64,000 nucleotides of DNA from Paraburkholderia ginsengisoli NBRC 100965 (GTDB lineage: Bacteria > Pseudomonadota > Gammaproteobacteria > Burkholderiales > Burkholderiaceae), in assembly GCF_000739735.1 (NCBI RefSeq), contig NZ_BBJF01000004.1, positions 868,001 to 932,000 of the forward strand. The letters are read 5' to 3'. The position numbers and the translations under genes are program-made. Each line of letters starts with the position of its first letter. Position 1 is the first letter of the stretch. The notes beneath the pieces are model-generated. The model searched no databases. It worked only from the letters and a program-made list of their open reading frames with translations, and was not told where the DNA came from. This document shows positions 35,932 through 45,454 of this stretch, piece by piece.

Positions 35932-36404
35932 GACCTCTCCTAGCTGTCGAAAATCACCGCTTTGGCCTAACGAAGAGTGTATGTGTCACATTCCGTGCTG
36001 TGCGTGCGGGTGCCCACATTCGACGCGTGACAGTCCGCGAATAATTGGCTGTAGGTGTGTGTGCGAGGGAGAAGCGAGGGCTTTCCCGCGGCGAGCAGCC
36101 GTCGGGGAGACGGCCGCGTCAACGCGACGGCTGGCCGGTAAAAACATGATCACGGCGCAGCCTCGTTCGCGTTGGCTGTGGATCAGCGCGTTGCGCGCCG
36201 ATCAGGCGCAAACATAGCATCTCGCGAAGCGAGGTCGATGGGTTGAGGCGAAACGCTGGAAGAACCGTCGTTGGCGTTTCGGTGGATCGGTATTCGCAGC
36301 ATCGCACGCAACCGTCAGGCAAGCCGCACTAAGTGCAAACGATCCGGACGAGGCGCGCGCGACCCGCTCAGCGCAAGTTCGCGCGCCTCGTCACGACGCG
36401 TCGA
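35932..36404. other. Gap upstream of the GT4 gene
   Basis: About 470 bp between the GT4 start and the rpiA stop. No gene is supported. Short frames are Arg-rich. I see no clear terminator for rpiA. Confidence 0.4.
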
Positions 36405-37100
36405 TCAGCCGTGGCTGCACTCAATCGTCTCGACGCCGGTATCCATGCCGAGCAGGCACAGATTCGCGCCGCGGCCCGCGAACAGGCCCACGGTCACCAC
36501 GCCCGGCCACGCGTTGATGTGCGTTTCCAGCGTGCGCGGGTCGCTGATGCGCAGCCCTTTGACGTCGATGATTTCGTTGCCGTTGTCGGTGATGAAAGGC
36601 ACGCCCTCTTTCGTCACACGCACCACCGGCACGCCGCCCAGCGCCGTGACGCGGCGGCCGATCGCGGTGCGCGCCATCGGCACCACTTCGATCGGCAGCG
36701 GGAAGTTGCCGAGCGTGTCGACCAGCTTGCTGGCATCCGCGATACAGACGAACACTTCCGACACCGACGCGACGATTTTCTCGCGCGTCAGCGCGCCGCC
36801 GCCGCCTTTGATCATCGCGCCGCTGCGGTCGATCTCGTCGGCGCCGTCGACGTACACCGGCAGCGAATCGATTTCGTTCAGGTCGAGCACCTTGAAGCCG
36901 TGCGATTGCAGACGCGCGGTGGTGGCGAGCGAGCTCGACACCGCGCCGCGATAGCGCGCCTTGTTGGCGGCCAGCGCGTCGATGAAGCAGTTCGCGGTGG
37001 AGCCGGTGCCGACGCCGATCACCGAGCCTTCGGGCACGTTGGCGTTGACGTAGTCGGCGGCGGCCTGGCCGACCAGTTGTTTCAGTTCGTCTTGAGTCAT
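36405..37100 (-). CDS. rpiA: Ribose-5-phosphate isomerase A
   Basis: 231 residues. It interconverts ribose-5-phosphate and ribulose-5-phosphate in the pentose phosphate pathway. Phosphate loop [15 protein letters not shown], catalytic DGADEID and [15 protein letters not shown] are all present; the general base Glu lies in LTREKI. Length is normal. Downstream of rlmB in the same direction with about 90 bp between. Confidence 0.97.
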   Translation of the reverse strand: MTQDELKQLVGQAAADYVNANVPEGSVIGVGTGSTANCFIDALAANKARYRGAVSSSLATTARLQSHGFKVLDLNEIDSLPVYVDGADEIDRSGAMIKGGGGALTREKIVASVSEVFVCIADASKLVDTLGNFPLPIEVVPMARTAIGRRVTALGGVPVVRVTKEGVPFITDNGNEIIDVKGLRISDPRTLETHINAWPGVVTVGLFAGRGANLCLLGMDTGVETIECSHG

Positions 37101-37188
37101 GGGAGAGGCTGACAGGCAGTTTTTAAAGCATTAAAAGCGGCTAGTTTAGCGGAGTGGCGCGCGAGCGCCGGGCGCTTACGTCGGGCGA

Positions 37189-37932
37189 TTACTTCTTCAC
37201 CGCCCGCTGACGCACCGCTTCGAACAGACACACGCCGCTCGCCACCGACACGTTCAGGCTTTCGACCGTGCCGGCCATCGGAATCTGCATGACCACGTCG
37301 CAGGTATCGCGCGTGAGGCGGCGCATGCCCTCGCCTTCAGCGCCCATCACGAGCGCCACCGGACCGTCGAGTTCGGTGTCGTAAAGGCTCTTGGTGGCTT
37401 CGCCGGCCGTGCCGACGACCCACACGCCCGCGTCTTTCAACTCGCGCAGCGCACGCGCCAGATTCGTCACCGTGATGTACGGCACGGTATCGGCCGCGCC
37501 GCTCGCCACCTTCGCGGCGGTCGCGTTCAAGCCGACCGCGCGATCGCGCGGCGCGATCACCGCGTGCGCGCCGGCCGCATCGGCCACGCGCAGGCAGGCG
37601 CCGAGATTGTGCGGATCGGTCACGCCGTCCAGCACGAGGATCAGCGGCGAGCCGTTGATGCCATCGAGCAGCTCGGCGAGGTTCTGCGCGAGCGGCATGT
37701 CGCCCGCACGCGCCACCACGCCCTGGTGACGCTCGGTGTGAGCGAGACCCCACAGCCGCGTTTCGTCGGCGGCGATCAGGCGCACGCCGGCTTCCTTCGC
37801 CGTGTGCAGAAACTCGGTCATACGACGGTCTTTGCGCGTCGCGTCGTAATAAACATCTTCGACCGTCGACGCATCGTGCCGGATACGCGCGGTCACTGCG
37901 TGGAAACCGTATAAAACCTTGAGACGTGCCAT
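37189..37932 (-). CDS. rlmB: 23S rRNA (guanosine-2'-O-)-methyltransferase
   Basis: 247 residues. SpoU/TrmH family with trefoil-knot SAM site. The N-terminal substrate-binding domain begins [15 protein letters not shown]. The motifs are motif 1 [19 protein letters not shown], motif 2 [13 protein letters not shown] and motif 3 [20 protein letters not shown]. It methylates G2251 in the ribosomal P-loop (E. coli numbering). It lies after rnr, as in many proteobacteria where rnr-rlmB are cotranscribed, here with about 215 bp between. Confidence 0.96.
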   Translation of the reverse strand: MARLKVLYGFHAVTARIRHDASTVEDVYYDATRKDRRMTEFLHTAKEAGVRLIAADETRLWGLAHTERHQGVVARAGDMPLAQNLAELLDGINGSPLILVLDGVTDPHNLGACLRVADAAGAHAVIAPRDRAVGLNATAAKVASGAADTVPYITVTNLARALRELKDAGVWVVGTAGEATKSLYDTELDGPVALVMGAEGEGMRRLTRDTCDVVMQIPMAGTVESLNVSVASGVCLFEAVRQRAVKK

Positions 37933-38146
37933 GACTGAACAACCTTTGATTGAGCGCGATTACAACGTGCGCTGCTGTGATGAATACGAGTCTGTGTACT
38001 GCGTATGAATGCTTTACTTACCGGTCGCGTGCACGTATCTGCCGCACCTGACTTCGTTGCTTGCATGGCCGCGATAAAACGCAGACCGCGCGCAACCGGC
38101 ACGTGGATACGTACCCGATGCGCGCGGTTCTGGCGGTCAAACCGCT

Positions 38147-40720
38147 TCAGCGTTTCTTGCGTGCCTGCGGTTTCGGCGTTGCCTTGGCCGCGGCGCCGTG
38201 CTTCTTCGCCGCGCCACGCGCGGCGCGCGCTTCCTTGACCGCCGCGGTCTGCGCAGGCGCGGCCTTCTTGCGCCGCGCGCCCTGCGCGGCCGCGCCGCCT
38301 TCGACCGGCGGCAACGCACGCACGCGCGCGCTGCCGTTTTCACCGGAACCCTTGTCGGCCGATGCCCCACGCGCTGCGGGCGGCTTGATCGGCGTGTCGC
38401 GCACGAGCCGGAAATCGATCTTGCGCGCGTCGAGATCGACGCGGCTCACCTGCACGCGCACCCGATCCGACAGGCGATAACGAATCCCGGTGCGCTCGCC
38501 GCGCAACTCGTTCTTGATTTCGTCGTACTGGAAGTAGTCGGAACCGAGTTCGGTGACGTGCACGAGACCTTCGATGAACAGCGAATCGAGCTGCACGAAA
38601 ATGCCGAACGACGTCACGCCGTTCACCATGCCGCCGTACTCCTCGCCGAGCTTGTCGCGCATGAAATAGCACTTCAGCCAGGCTTCGACGTCGCGCGACG
38701 CTTCGTCGGCGCGGCGCTCGTTGGCCGAGCAATGCAGCCCGAGCTCTTCCCAGATCGCCACGTTGTTCGCGCGCGCCCGGCCGCGTTTTTCTTCGTCGGA
38801 CTGCTGCATCGCGCGGGCCCGCGGCGACAGCGCCGTATTCAGCTCGATACCTTGCGGCGGCTCCGGCTGATACTTGCGGCCCTGCAGGATCGCGTAGATC
38901 GCGCGGTGCGTGAGCAGATCGGGGTAACGGCGGATCGGGCTCGTGAAGTGCGCATACGCCTCGTACGCGAGACCGAAGTGGCCGATGTTGTCCGGACTGT
39001 AGACCGCCTGCTGCATCGAACGCAGCAGCATGGTTTGCAGCATCTGCGCGTCGGGCCGCTCGCGGATCTGCGCCATCAGCGCGGCGTAATCGCTCGCGTG
39101 CGGGGTGTCGCCGCCGGCAAGCGTCAAGCCCATGCCGCGCAGGAACGTGCGCAGATTTTCGAGCTTTTCCGCAGTCGGTCCGGCGTGCACGCGGAACAGA
39201 CCCGGATGCTTGTTGCGCTTGAGGAAGTCGGCGGCGCAGACGTTCGCGGCCAGCATGCATTCCTCGATCAACTTGTGCGCGTCATTGCGGGCGCGCGGCA
39301 CGATCTGTTCGATCTTGCCCTGCGCATTGCAGACGATGTACGTCTCGGTCGTATCGAAGTCGATCGCGCCGCGTTTCTGACGCGCCGCGAACAGCGACTT
39401 GTACACGCCGTACAGATTCTGCAGTTGTGGCAGCAACGCGGCACGGCGGGCGGCTTCCGGACCCTTCGTGTTCTTCAGTACCGCGGCGACTTCCGTGTAG
39501 GTCAGACGCGCGGCCGAATGCATCACACCAGGATAGAACTGATACGCCTTCACTTCGCCGCGCGTGGTGACGATCATGTCGCACACGAGCACGCAACGGT
39601 CGACGTGCGGATTCAGCGAGCACAAGCCGTTCGACAGCTTCTCCGGCAGCATCGGAATCACGCGGCGCGGGAAGTACACCGACGTGCTGCGTTCGATCGC
39701 GTCGGCGTCGAGCCCGCTCTTCGGCAGCACGTAGTGCGACACATCCGCGATTGCGACGATCAGGCGGAAGCCCTCGCCGCGGCCGACCTGAACCGGTTCG
39801 CAATACACTGCGTCGTCGAAGTCGCGGGCATCTTCGCCGTCGATCGTGACGAGCGGCACGTCGCGCAGATCGATCCGGTGACGCGCGTCGACCGGACGGA
39901 CTTCGTCGGGCAGCTTCGCGGCTTCGTCGAGCGCGTCCTGACTGAACTCGTGCGGCACGCCGTATTTGCGCACCGCGATTTCGATTTCCATGCCGGGGTC
40001 GTCGATATCGCCGAGCACTTCCACCACGCGGCCGAGCGGCTGCGAATGACGGCTCGGGAAATCGGTCAACTCGACCACCACCACCTGGCCGACCTTGGCC
40101 TTCTTGGTGTTCTGCGTGATCAGGATGTCGTGGCCGATGCGTTTGTCTTCGGGCGCGACGATCAGCGCGCCGTTCTCGTTGAGCAGGCGGCCGATCACGC
40201 GCTTGTTGGCGCGATCCGTGACTTCGACGATGTGCCCTTCCGGACGGCCGCGCCGGTCATAACCGACGATGCGCGCGAGCACGCGATCGTTGTGCATGAC
40301 CTTCTGCATCTCGCCGGTGGGCAGGAACAGATCGTCCTGGCCGTCGTCGCGAATCAGAAAACCGAAGCCGTCGCGGTGGCCCTGCACGCGGCCCGCGACG
40401 AAGTTCGACGGATGGGTCAACTGATAGAGGTTGCGCTGGTCGAGCCGGATCTGGCCGTCGCGCTCCATCGCGCCGAGGCGCTTGAAAAATCCTTCGCGCT
40501 CCTGGCGCTTGATCGACAGGGCTTCGGCGATGTCGTTCGCGGCAAGCGGCGTTTCACTCGTGCGCAGGACGCCCAGAATTTCTTCGCGGCTTGGAATCGG
40601 ATACGGAAATTTGCTCAAGGGCTTGTCGATGATTTTTTCTCGTTGCATGGACGTCGGTCGGCGATGTGGCTCGGCTGAAGAAGCGTTTGCGTTGCGCTTG
40701 AATTGCACCTGCATATGCAC
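38147..40720 (-). CDS. rnr: Ribonuclease R
   Basis: 857 residues at most. It is a processive 3'-5' exoribonuclease that degrades structured RNA. Order: N-terminal HTH (PIPSREEILGVLRTSETPLA), two cold-shock domains (NFVAGRVQGHRDGFGFLIRD), the RNB catalytic domain with DGEDARDFDDAVY (metal-binding Asp residues) and HFTSPIRRYPDLLTHRAI, the S1 domain (YGGMVNGVTSFGIFVQLDSL), and a long Lys/Ala-rich basic tail from about residue 770. The first ATG at 40720 lacks a good ribosome site. The ATG at 40648 (MQREKIIDK) is also possible. Confidence 0.95.
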   Translation of the reverse strand: MHMQVQFKRNANASSAEPHRRPTSMQREKIIDKPLSKFPYPIPSREEILGVLRTSETPLAANDIAEALSIKRQEREGFFKRLGAMERDGQIRLDQRNLYQLTHPSNFVAGRVQGHRDGFGFLIRDDGQDDLFLPTGEMQKVMHNDRVLARIVGYDRRGRPEGHIVEVTDRANKRVIGRLLNENGALIVAPEDKRIGHDILITQNTKKAKVGQVVVVELTDFPSRHSQPLGRVVEVLGDIDDPGMEIEIAVRKYGVPHEFSQDALDEAAKLPDEVRPVDARHRIDLRDVPLVTIDGEDARDFDDAVYCEPVQVGRGEGFRLIVAIADVSHYVLPKSGLDADAIERSTSVYFPRRVIPMLPEKLSNGLCSLNPHVDRCVLVCDMIVTTRGEVKAYQFYPGVMHSAARLTYTEVAAVLKNTKGPEAARRAALLPQLQNLYGVYKSLFAARQKRGAIDFDTTETYIVCNAQGKIEQIVPRARNDAHKLIEECMLAANVCAADFLKRNKHPGLFRVHAGPTAEKLENLRTFLRGMGLTLAGGDTPHASDYAALMAQIRERPDAQMLQTMLLRSMQQAVYSPDNIGHFGLAYEAYAHFTSPIRRYPDLLTHRAIYAILQGRKYQPEPPQGIELNTALSPRARAMQQSDEEKRGRARANNVAIWEELGLHCSANERRADEASRDVEAWLKCYFMRDKLGEEYGGMVNGVTSFGIFVQLDSLFIEGLVHVTELGSDYFQYDEIKNELRGERTGIRYRLSDRVRVQVSRVDLDARKIDFRLVRDTPIKPPAARGASADKGSGENGSARVRALPPVEGGAAAQGARRKKAAPAQTAAVKEARAARGAAKKHGAAAKATPKPQARKKR

Positions 40721-40901
40721 AGAAAAGACTGCTCGGGTCCGGCTCGTTCAAGGCTGAGTCGACTGGCGTGTGTGCACCGTGCCAACGAACTACTGCGAGG
40801 CATTCTAACACCCGTCTTGCGCGCCTAGCGGCCCGTCAATAGTCGCTGTGAAGCGCATGCAGGCTCGTCGCCGCGATGTTCGGGCAAGTTTTGAGAAACG
40901 C

Positions 40902-40929
40902 TTGACAGGCCCTAATCTGTCGCTATAAT
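40902..40929 (+). promoter_or_regulatory. Promoter of the first tRNA-Leu
   Basis: Perfect TTGACA (40902-40907) and TATAAT (40924-40929), 16 bp apart, 25 bp before the tRNA. Confidence 0.85.
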
Positions 40930-40953
40930 GGCGGTCTTTGCAGTTCATCACCT

Positions 40954-41040
40954 GCCCAGGTGGCGAAATTGGTAGACGCACTAGGTTCAGGTCCTAGCGG
41001 TGGCAACACTGTGGAGGTTCGAGTCCTCTCTTGGGCACCA
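40954..41040 (+). tRNA. tRNA-Leu (CAG), copy 1
   Basis: 87 nt with a long variable arm and encoded CCA. Anticodon loop TTCAGGT, anticodon CAG. The acceptor stem is GCCCAGG / CTTGGGC with one G-T pair. It differs from copy 2 at three positions. Confidence 0.96.
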
Positions 41041-41050
41041 GATTCAAAAT

Positions 41051-41080
41051 TAGAGCCGCCTACGGGCGGCTCTAATTTTT
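41051..41080 (+). terminator. Terminator after tRNA-Leu copy 1
   Basis: TAGAGCCGCC-TACG-GGCGGCTCTA is a perfect 10-bp stem followed by ATTTTT. Confidence 0.9.
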
Positions 41081-41216
41081 GTGTGAAGCTACGCGGTTCG
41101 ATTCACTCGTTGAGGCGATCGGTTTGCGTAGTTGGCAGGACGGTAGTTGAGCCATGAAGCATTGCTTCTTTGCACAACTTAACCGGGCGGTCGATAAAGT
41201 TTGTTTGAAGCAGGGA

Positions 41217-41244
41217 TTGACAAACTTGATCGGCTCGCTAAAAT
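41217..41244 (+). promoter_or_regulatory. Promoter of the second tRNA-Leu
   Basis: TTGACA (41217-41222) and TAAAAT (41239-41244), 16 bp apart, 21 bp before the tRNA. Each copy therefore has its own promoter and terminator. Confidence 0.8.
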
Positions 41245-41265
41245 AGCGGTCTAGCTTGAAGACGT

Positions 41266-41352
41266 GCCCAGGTGGCGGAATTGGTAGACGCACTAGGTTC
41301 AGGTCCTAGCGGTGGCAACACCGTGGAGGTTCGAGTCCTCTCCTGGGCACCA
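41266..41352 (+). tRNA. tRNA-Leu (CAG), copy 2
   Basis: 87 nt, same anticodon as copy 1. Differences from copy 1 are A to G in the D-stem region, T to C in the variable arm, and T to C in the 3' acceptor strand, which restores a G-C pair. Confidence 0.96.
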
Positions 41353-41376
41353 CCCACCTTCAAGTGAAACGAAACA

Positions 41377-41410
41377 CCCCGTTGAGCCTTCGTGCTTCGC
41401 GGGGTTTTTT
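41377..41410 (+). terminator. Terminator after tRNA-Leu copy 2
   Basis: CCCCG (41377-41381) and CGGGG (41400-41404) close a hairpin with a structured 18-base loop, followed by TTTTTT. Confidence 0.65.
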
Positions 41411-41570
41411 GTTTCTAGCGCGCCGTTTCCGTTTGCGCTTCGCCAGTGGCTCGACGGCGAGCGACGCTCTTGCTTCGTTGCCTCTCATTTCATCAATTGA
41501 AGCGTTCCCGCCGCCTCTTCTGCGACGACTTCGCGCGACACCCTATCGCTGTCGAAAGCACTCCACCACC

Positions 41571-42902
41571 TTATCGCGCTTTATCCGCCCCACTCCAGCT
41601 AAAGCCCATACTCACCTGCCACGCAGGCGCCCACTTCGCGCACATCTGATAAGCGAGCAACGCGCCGCCGACCGCGAACAGAACGGGAATCAGAAAGCCC
41701 TGGCTCACGCGCGTGAATTCAAAGACGAGCACCACGGCGGTAACCGGCATCTGCATCGATGCCGCAAGAAACGCAGTCGCGCCCACCACGGCGAACGCGC
41801 CTAGCGACGCCCCCGGCCAGACCAGACTCCACAGACCGCCGAGCACGATCGCCAGCAACGCGCCATTCGCGAGGCCGGGCGTGAGCAAGCCGCCCTCGGC
41901 GCCCGCGCGCAAACTGCTCGCGGTGATCACAACCTTCAGCACCAGCAGCATCGCGGCGAGACTGATCGTCAGGCCGCCATCGAATGCGAGTCCCGCAGGG
42001 CCTTTGCCATTGCCGAGCAACTGCGGGAAATGCATCGCCAACATGCCGATGATCATGAAGTTCAGCAGCGACAACACCGGCAAACGCCAGTCTTTCGGCG
42101 CGGCCGCACGCGAGCGCTTCATCAACTCCGTGAAGCACCAGGCCGCCGCACCGAAAACCGGACCGCACACGATGGACCACACGAGCAGAGAGGCGCCGAA
42201 CGTCATCGACGGCACGACGTATTGGTGCTCGTTGCCCAGTCCCAGTTGCGCGACCAGCGCCGCGATCGACGAGGTCACGATGGCCGGCACCAGCGCGGGC
42301 AAGCCGAAGGTGCCGAGCAGGACCTCGAGCACGAACACCGCGCCGCCGAGCGGCACGTTGTAGACCGCGGCCAGTCCCGCGCCGGCGCCACAAGCCACCA
42401 TGATCCTGCGATGCGCGACCGACAAACCCGCGCGGCGCGACAGCCACCCGGCCAATGCCGAACCGATCTCGCGCGGCGCGACTTCGCGGCCGAGCGGCGA
42501 ACCGAGCGCGACCGTGACGATCTGCAGCAGCGCGTGGATCGTCGTGCTCGCCAGTGGCATCTGCGGATCGTTGGATTTGACGGCCTGACGGATACTCACG
42601 AGCGGCCGGCCGAACCGATATAACGCCCACCAGCCAAGCCCTGCCACGAGGCCGCAAACCGTCAGAACCAACACACGACGCTCGGGCGACGCGGCCGTCA
42701 CGCCTTGCAAAAAACTCTCTGCGCTGATCACGTGCGCGACGCTGTAGCCGTAAGCAAGATGCTGGATGCCGTGCAGCAGCAACGCGAGCAGCATGCCTCC
42801 AACACCCGCGCCGATACCCGTGAGCAGCGTGACCGCGGCGACCGCCGCGAACGGACTGTGCACACGGCGCACGAGCTTCGAAGTGATTGATTTGACTGGC
42901 AT
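41571..42902 (-). CDS. ClC-type chloride channel/transporter, GREVAP subgroup
   Basis: 443 residues with about ten membrane helices. In place of the usual G(K/R)EGP filter motif it has GSPLGREVAPREIGSA, which keeps the gating Glu. Other ClC landmarks are VPLGGAVFVLEVLLGTFG, LRAGAEGGLLTPGLANGALL and AAFLAAS-type QMPVTAVVLVFE. It could exchange chloride for protons or act as a channel. The altered filter makes the ion preference uncertain. The start at 42902 (MPVKSITSKLVRR) removes an improbable 45-residue extension. Confidence 0.88.
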   Translation of the reverse strand: MPVKSITSKLVRRVHSPFAAVAAVTLLTGIGAGVGGMLLALLLHGIQHLAYGYSVAHVISAESFLQGVTAASPERRVLVLTVCGLVAGLGWWALYRFGRPLVSIRQAVKSNDPQMPLASTTIHALLQIVTVALGSPLGREVAPREIGSALAGWLSRRAGLSVAHRRIMVACGAGAGLAAVYNVPLGGAVFVLEVLLGTFGLPALVPAIVTSSIAALVAQLGLGNEHQYVVPSMTFGASLLVWSIVCGPVFGAAAWCFTELMKRSRAAAPKDWRLPVLSLLNFMIIGMLAMHFPQLLGNGKGPAGLAFDGGLTISLAAMLLVLKVVITASSLRAGAEGGLLTPGLANGALLAIVLGGLWSLVWPGASLGAFAVVGATAFLAASMQMPVTAVVLVFEFTRVSQGFLIPVLFAVGGALLAYQMCAKWAPAWQVSMGFSWSGADKAR

Positions 42903-43058
42903 AACGCGTCGGCAAAGGCACAAATGGGCGGGATGGCGCCCATGGTATTCCGCCACGCAGCATGAATCAAATTGATTTTTCTGATTCATTGATGCGGTAT
43001 GCACATATATGTGCCGCCTGCGGCGTACCAGAGACACGCGGCAAGTTCACACACTCAG

Positions 43059-43433
43059 TCAGCCCACCGACACAAAGAACATCGACACTACACACGCGGC
43101 GCCGACGAACCACACCAACGAGCGCAGCGACGCCAGATTCGCCACATACAGCAGGCCATGCAGCACCCGCGTGACGACGAACGTAATCGCCAGCCAGTTG
43201 ATCCACACACTCGAACCGCCCACCTGCCCGGCCACGACGATTCCCGCGGTAAACATCGCCAACGCCTCCCACGCGTTCTGATGCGCCGCATGCGCACGCG
43301 CGCGCCAGCCGTCCAGCCCGGCGAGGTACGTTCGCGGCGTGCGGTTGTCGTAGCGCTTACTGACTTTAGCGAGTAGCGTCCACGGAAACGGCAACAGTGC
43401 CACGATGAGCAGGCAAAGATGCGGAATTGTCAT
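43059..43433 (-). CDS. MAPEG family membrane protein
   Basis: 124 residues with four membrane helices. The MAPEG pattern is LDGWRARAHAAHQNAWEALA in the first loop, then the helix MFTAGIVVAG and VTRVLHGLLYVANLASLRSL. Eukaryotic relatives are microsomal glutathione transferases; bacterial members are mostly unstudied. The gene stands alone between the ClC gene and the divergent MFS gene. Confidence 0.88.
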   Translation of the reverse strand: MTIPHLCLLIVALLPFPWTLLAKVSKRYDNRTPRTYLAGLDGWRARAHAAHQNAWEALAMFTAGIVVAGQVGGSSVWINWLAITFVVTRVLHGLLYVANLASLRSLVWFVGAACVVSMFFVSVG

Positions 43434-43846
43434 TTGTCGGTCCCCCTTGTATGCGCGCCGCGAATGCAGCGCGAGCCGCAGTTATACCCGCCCGCTTCGC
43501 CGCGCGCCAACCTGAATCCCGCGAGCGCGACCTCTACCCACGCGCGAAAACGAATCGACCGAATGGCCGCAATTCACGCGTTTGCAATTCAAACAATATT
43601 ACAGATAACAAAATTCACAGCTCACATAATCAATACAATAATTACATTTATCCGACATTCAGCATGCGTTATTGATTCAGTATGGAATGCGCCCCAGGTA
43701 TTAATACGGATAAAAGCCGCTTCAACCATGCAAGCGTTTAACGGTCGGCGTACACTCGCCGCAAGCCCTTGTTTTATAGGGCGTACGGGGCTACGGGAGC
43801 CGCCCGTCGTCAAACACGGGTTATTGGAGACAGAGGGGAACAATCA
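43434..43846 (+). other. AT-rich intergenic region upstream of the MFS gene
   Basis: About 410 bp. The part 43580-43720 is clearly AT-rich (ATTACAGATAACAAAATTC), unlike the surroundings, and probably holds the MFS promoter. It may also attract H-NS-like silencers. No gene is supported. Confidence 0.5.
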
Positions 43847-45094
43847 ATGAGCTGGACTCGGGAACAGAGAAACGTCACGATCGCCGCCTATCTCGGCTGG
43901 ACGCTCGACGCATTCGATTTCTTTCTAATGGTGTTCGTATTGAAAGATATCGCGGCGGAATTCAACACTACCATTCCGTCGGTGGCTGTCGCAATTATGC
44001 TGACCTTGATGATGCGCCCGGTTGGCGCGTTGATCTTCGGGTGGCTGGCCGACAAGTACGGCCGCCGTCCAACGCTGATGCTCAACATCGCGTGCTTCTC
44101 GCTGCTGGAACTGCTGTCCGGCCTGTCGCCGAACCTGATGACGCTGCTGGTGCTGCGCGCGCTGTTCGGCATCGCGATGGGCGGCGAGTGGGGCGTCGGC
44201 GGCGCATTGACGATGGAGACCGTGCCGCCGAAATCGCGCGGCATCGTCTCGGGTCTGCTGCAGGCGGGTTATCCGAGTGGCTACCTGCTCGCGTCGATCG
44301 TGTTCGGTGTGTTCTATCAATACATCGGCTGGCGCGGCATGTTCTTCGTCGGCGTACTGCCCGCACTGCTCGTGTTGTACGTGCGGGCGCACGTGCCGGA
44401 ATCGCCGGCCTTCAAGACGCTCGAAAAGAAAGCGCGCCCCGGCCTGCTCGCCACGCTGAAGCAGAACGTCGGGCTGTCCATCTATGCGATCGTGCTGATG
44501 ACCGCGTTCAACTTCTTCTCGCACGGCTCGCAAGATCTGTATCCGACCTTCCTGCGCGTGCAGCATCAGTTCGAAGCGCACACGGTGTCGTGGATCACGA
44601 TCGTGCTGAACGTGGGCGCGATCTGCGGCGGCCTCTTCTTTGGCTGGGCGTCGGAAAAGATCGGCCGCAAGCGTGCGATCTTCATCGCCGCGTTGATCGC
44701 ATTGCCGGTGCTGCCGCTGTGGGCCTTTTCGAGCACGCCGGTGCTGCTCGCGCTTGGCGCATTCCTGATGCAGATCTCCGTGCAAGGCGCATGGGGTGTG
44801 ATCCCGGTACACCTGAACGAGATCTCGCCCGATGAAATCCGCGCGACCTTTCCGGGTCTCGTGTACCAGCTCGGCAATCTGATCGCGTCGGTGAACGGTC
44901 CGTTGCAGGCCAAGTTCGCTGAACAGATGGGCAACAACTACGCGCTCGTGATGGCGGTCGTAATCGGCATCGTCGCCGTGGTGATTGCCGCGTTGATTCC
45001 GTTCAGCCGCGAGCGGCGCGGTATCGACATGACGCAGTCGGCCAAGGAGATCGCGGCGCACTCGCCGGGGAGTGCCGTCGCAGGACAGCTTTAA
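43847..45094 (+). CDS. MFS transporter, carboxylate (SHS/lactate-type) carrier
   Basis: 415 residues with 12 membrane helices. GWLADKYGRRPTLMLN is the MFS loop 2-3 signature and FGWASEKIGRKRAIF its repeat. YLGWTLDAFDFFLMVFVLKD and ALFGIAMGGEWGVGGALTME place it near the sialate/lactate proton symporter branches. Uptake of a monocarboxylate is the best guess. GAGGGG precedes ATG 43847, and a strong terminator follows at 45228. Confidence 0.88.
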   Translation: MSWTREQRNVTIAAYLGWTLDAFDFFLMVFVLKDIAAEFNTTIPSVAVAIMLTLMMRPVGALIFGWLADKYGRRPTLMLNIACFSLLELLSGLSPNLMTLLVLRALFGIAMGGEWGVGGALTMETVPPKSRGIVSGLLQAGYPSGYLLASIVFGVFYQYIGWRGMFFVGVLPALLVLYVRAHVPESPAFKTLEKKARPGLLATLKQNVGLSIYAIVLMTAFNFFSHGSQDLYPTFLRVQHQFEAHTVSWITIVLNVGAICGGLFFGWASEKIGRKRAIFIAALIALPVLPLWAFSSTPVLLALGAFLMQISVQGAWGVIPVHLNEISPDEIRATFPGLVYQLGNLIASVNGPLQAKFAEQMGNNYALVMAVVIGIVAVVIAALIPFSRERRGIDMTQSAKEIAAHSPGSAVAGQL

Positions 45095-45227
45095 GCGTTC
45101 GAACCAAACGGCTATTTTGCCGGCGCGTTGTCAGGCACAATAGCCGCAAAGGCGGTTCGAACCGCTACGGCGCGAAACACGCGTCACGCAGCACACGTAA
45201 GGCCAAACTCAGGTAGCAAGCAATACG

Positions 45228-45263
45228 AGGCCGTTCCGATTCACATCGGAACGGCCTTTTTTA
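45228..45263 (+). terminator. Strong terminator after the MFS gene
   Basis: AGGCCGTTCCGAT-TCAC-ATCGGAACGGCCT, a perfect 13-bp stem followed by a T-run. Confidence 0.92.
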
Positions 45264-45382
45264 TTTTCCGCGCGAAACGACGCGTCGCGCATGAAGGAAA
45301 GATCGACCCGCGTCAGGTCTTCTAGAGGAATTAATCGACACCGACCCTTGATCGTACCGACCATCCGTCCTTATGCTGAAAA

Positions 45383-45394
45383 AAACGGATGTTT
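45383..45394. promoter_or_regulatory. PsrA-like operator upstream of the TetR gene
   Basis: AAAC-GGAT-GTTT, a palindrome with a 4-bp centre, 60 bp before ATG 45455. Pseudomonas PsrA binds (G/C)AAAC(N2-4)GTTT(G/C). The 3' flank here is C; the 5' flank is A. Autoregulation by the downstream regulator is inferred. Confidence 0.45.
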
Positions 45395-45454
45395 CAAGTT
45401 CTTAATTGAATCGCTTGTTTGCGGGCCGGACGCCCGGCAACTGGGAGACGCAAC

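Larger units (their letters stand above)
45095..45454 (+). other. Gap between MFS and TetR genes
   Basis: It holds an inverted repeat (CGGCTATT at 45109-45116 and AATAGCCG at 45139-45146), the MFS terminator (45228), and the TetR promoter region with a PsrA-like palindrome at 45383. No gene is seen. Confidence 0.5.

Noticed and set aside
38198..40678. An 826-codon open frame on the plus strand
   Set aside because: It is exactly antisense to rnr, whose domains are all recognisable; no ribosome site or domain in the antisense frame.
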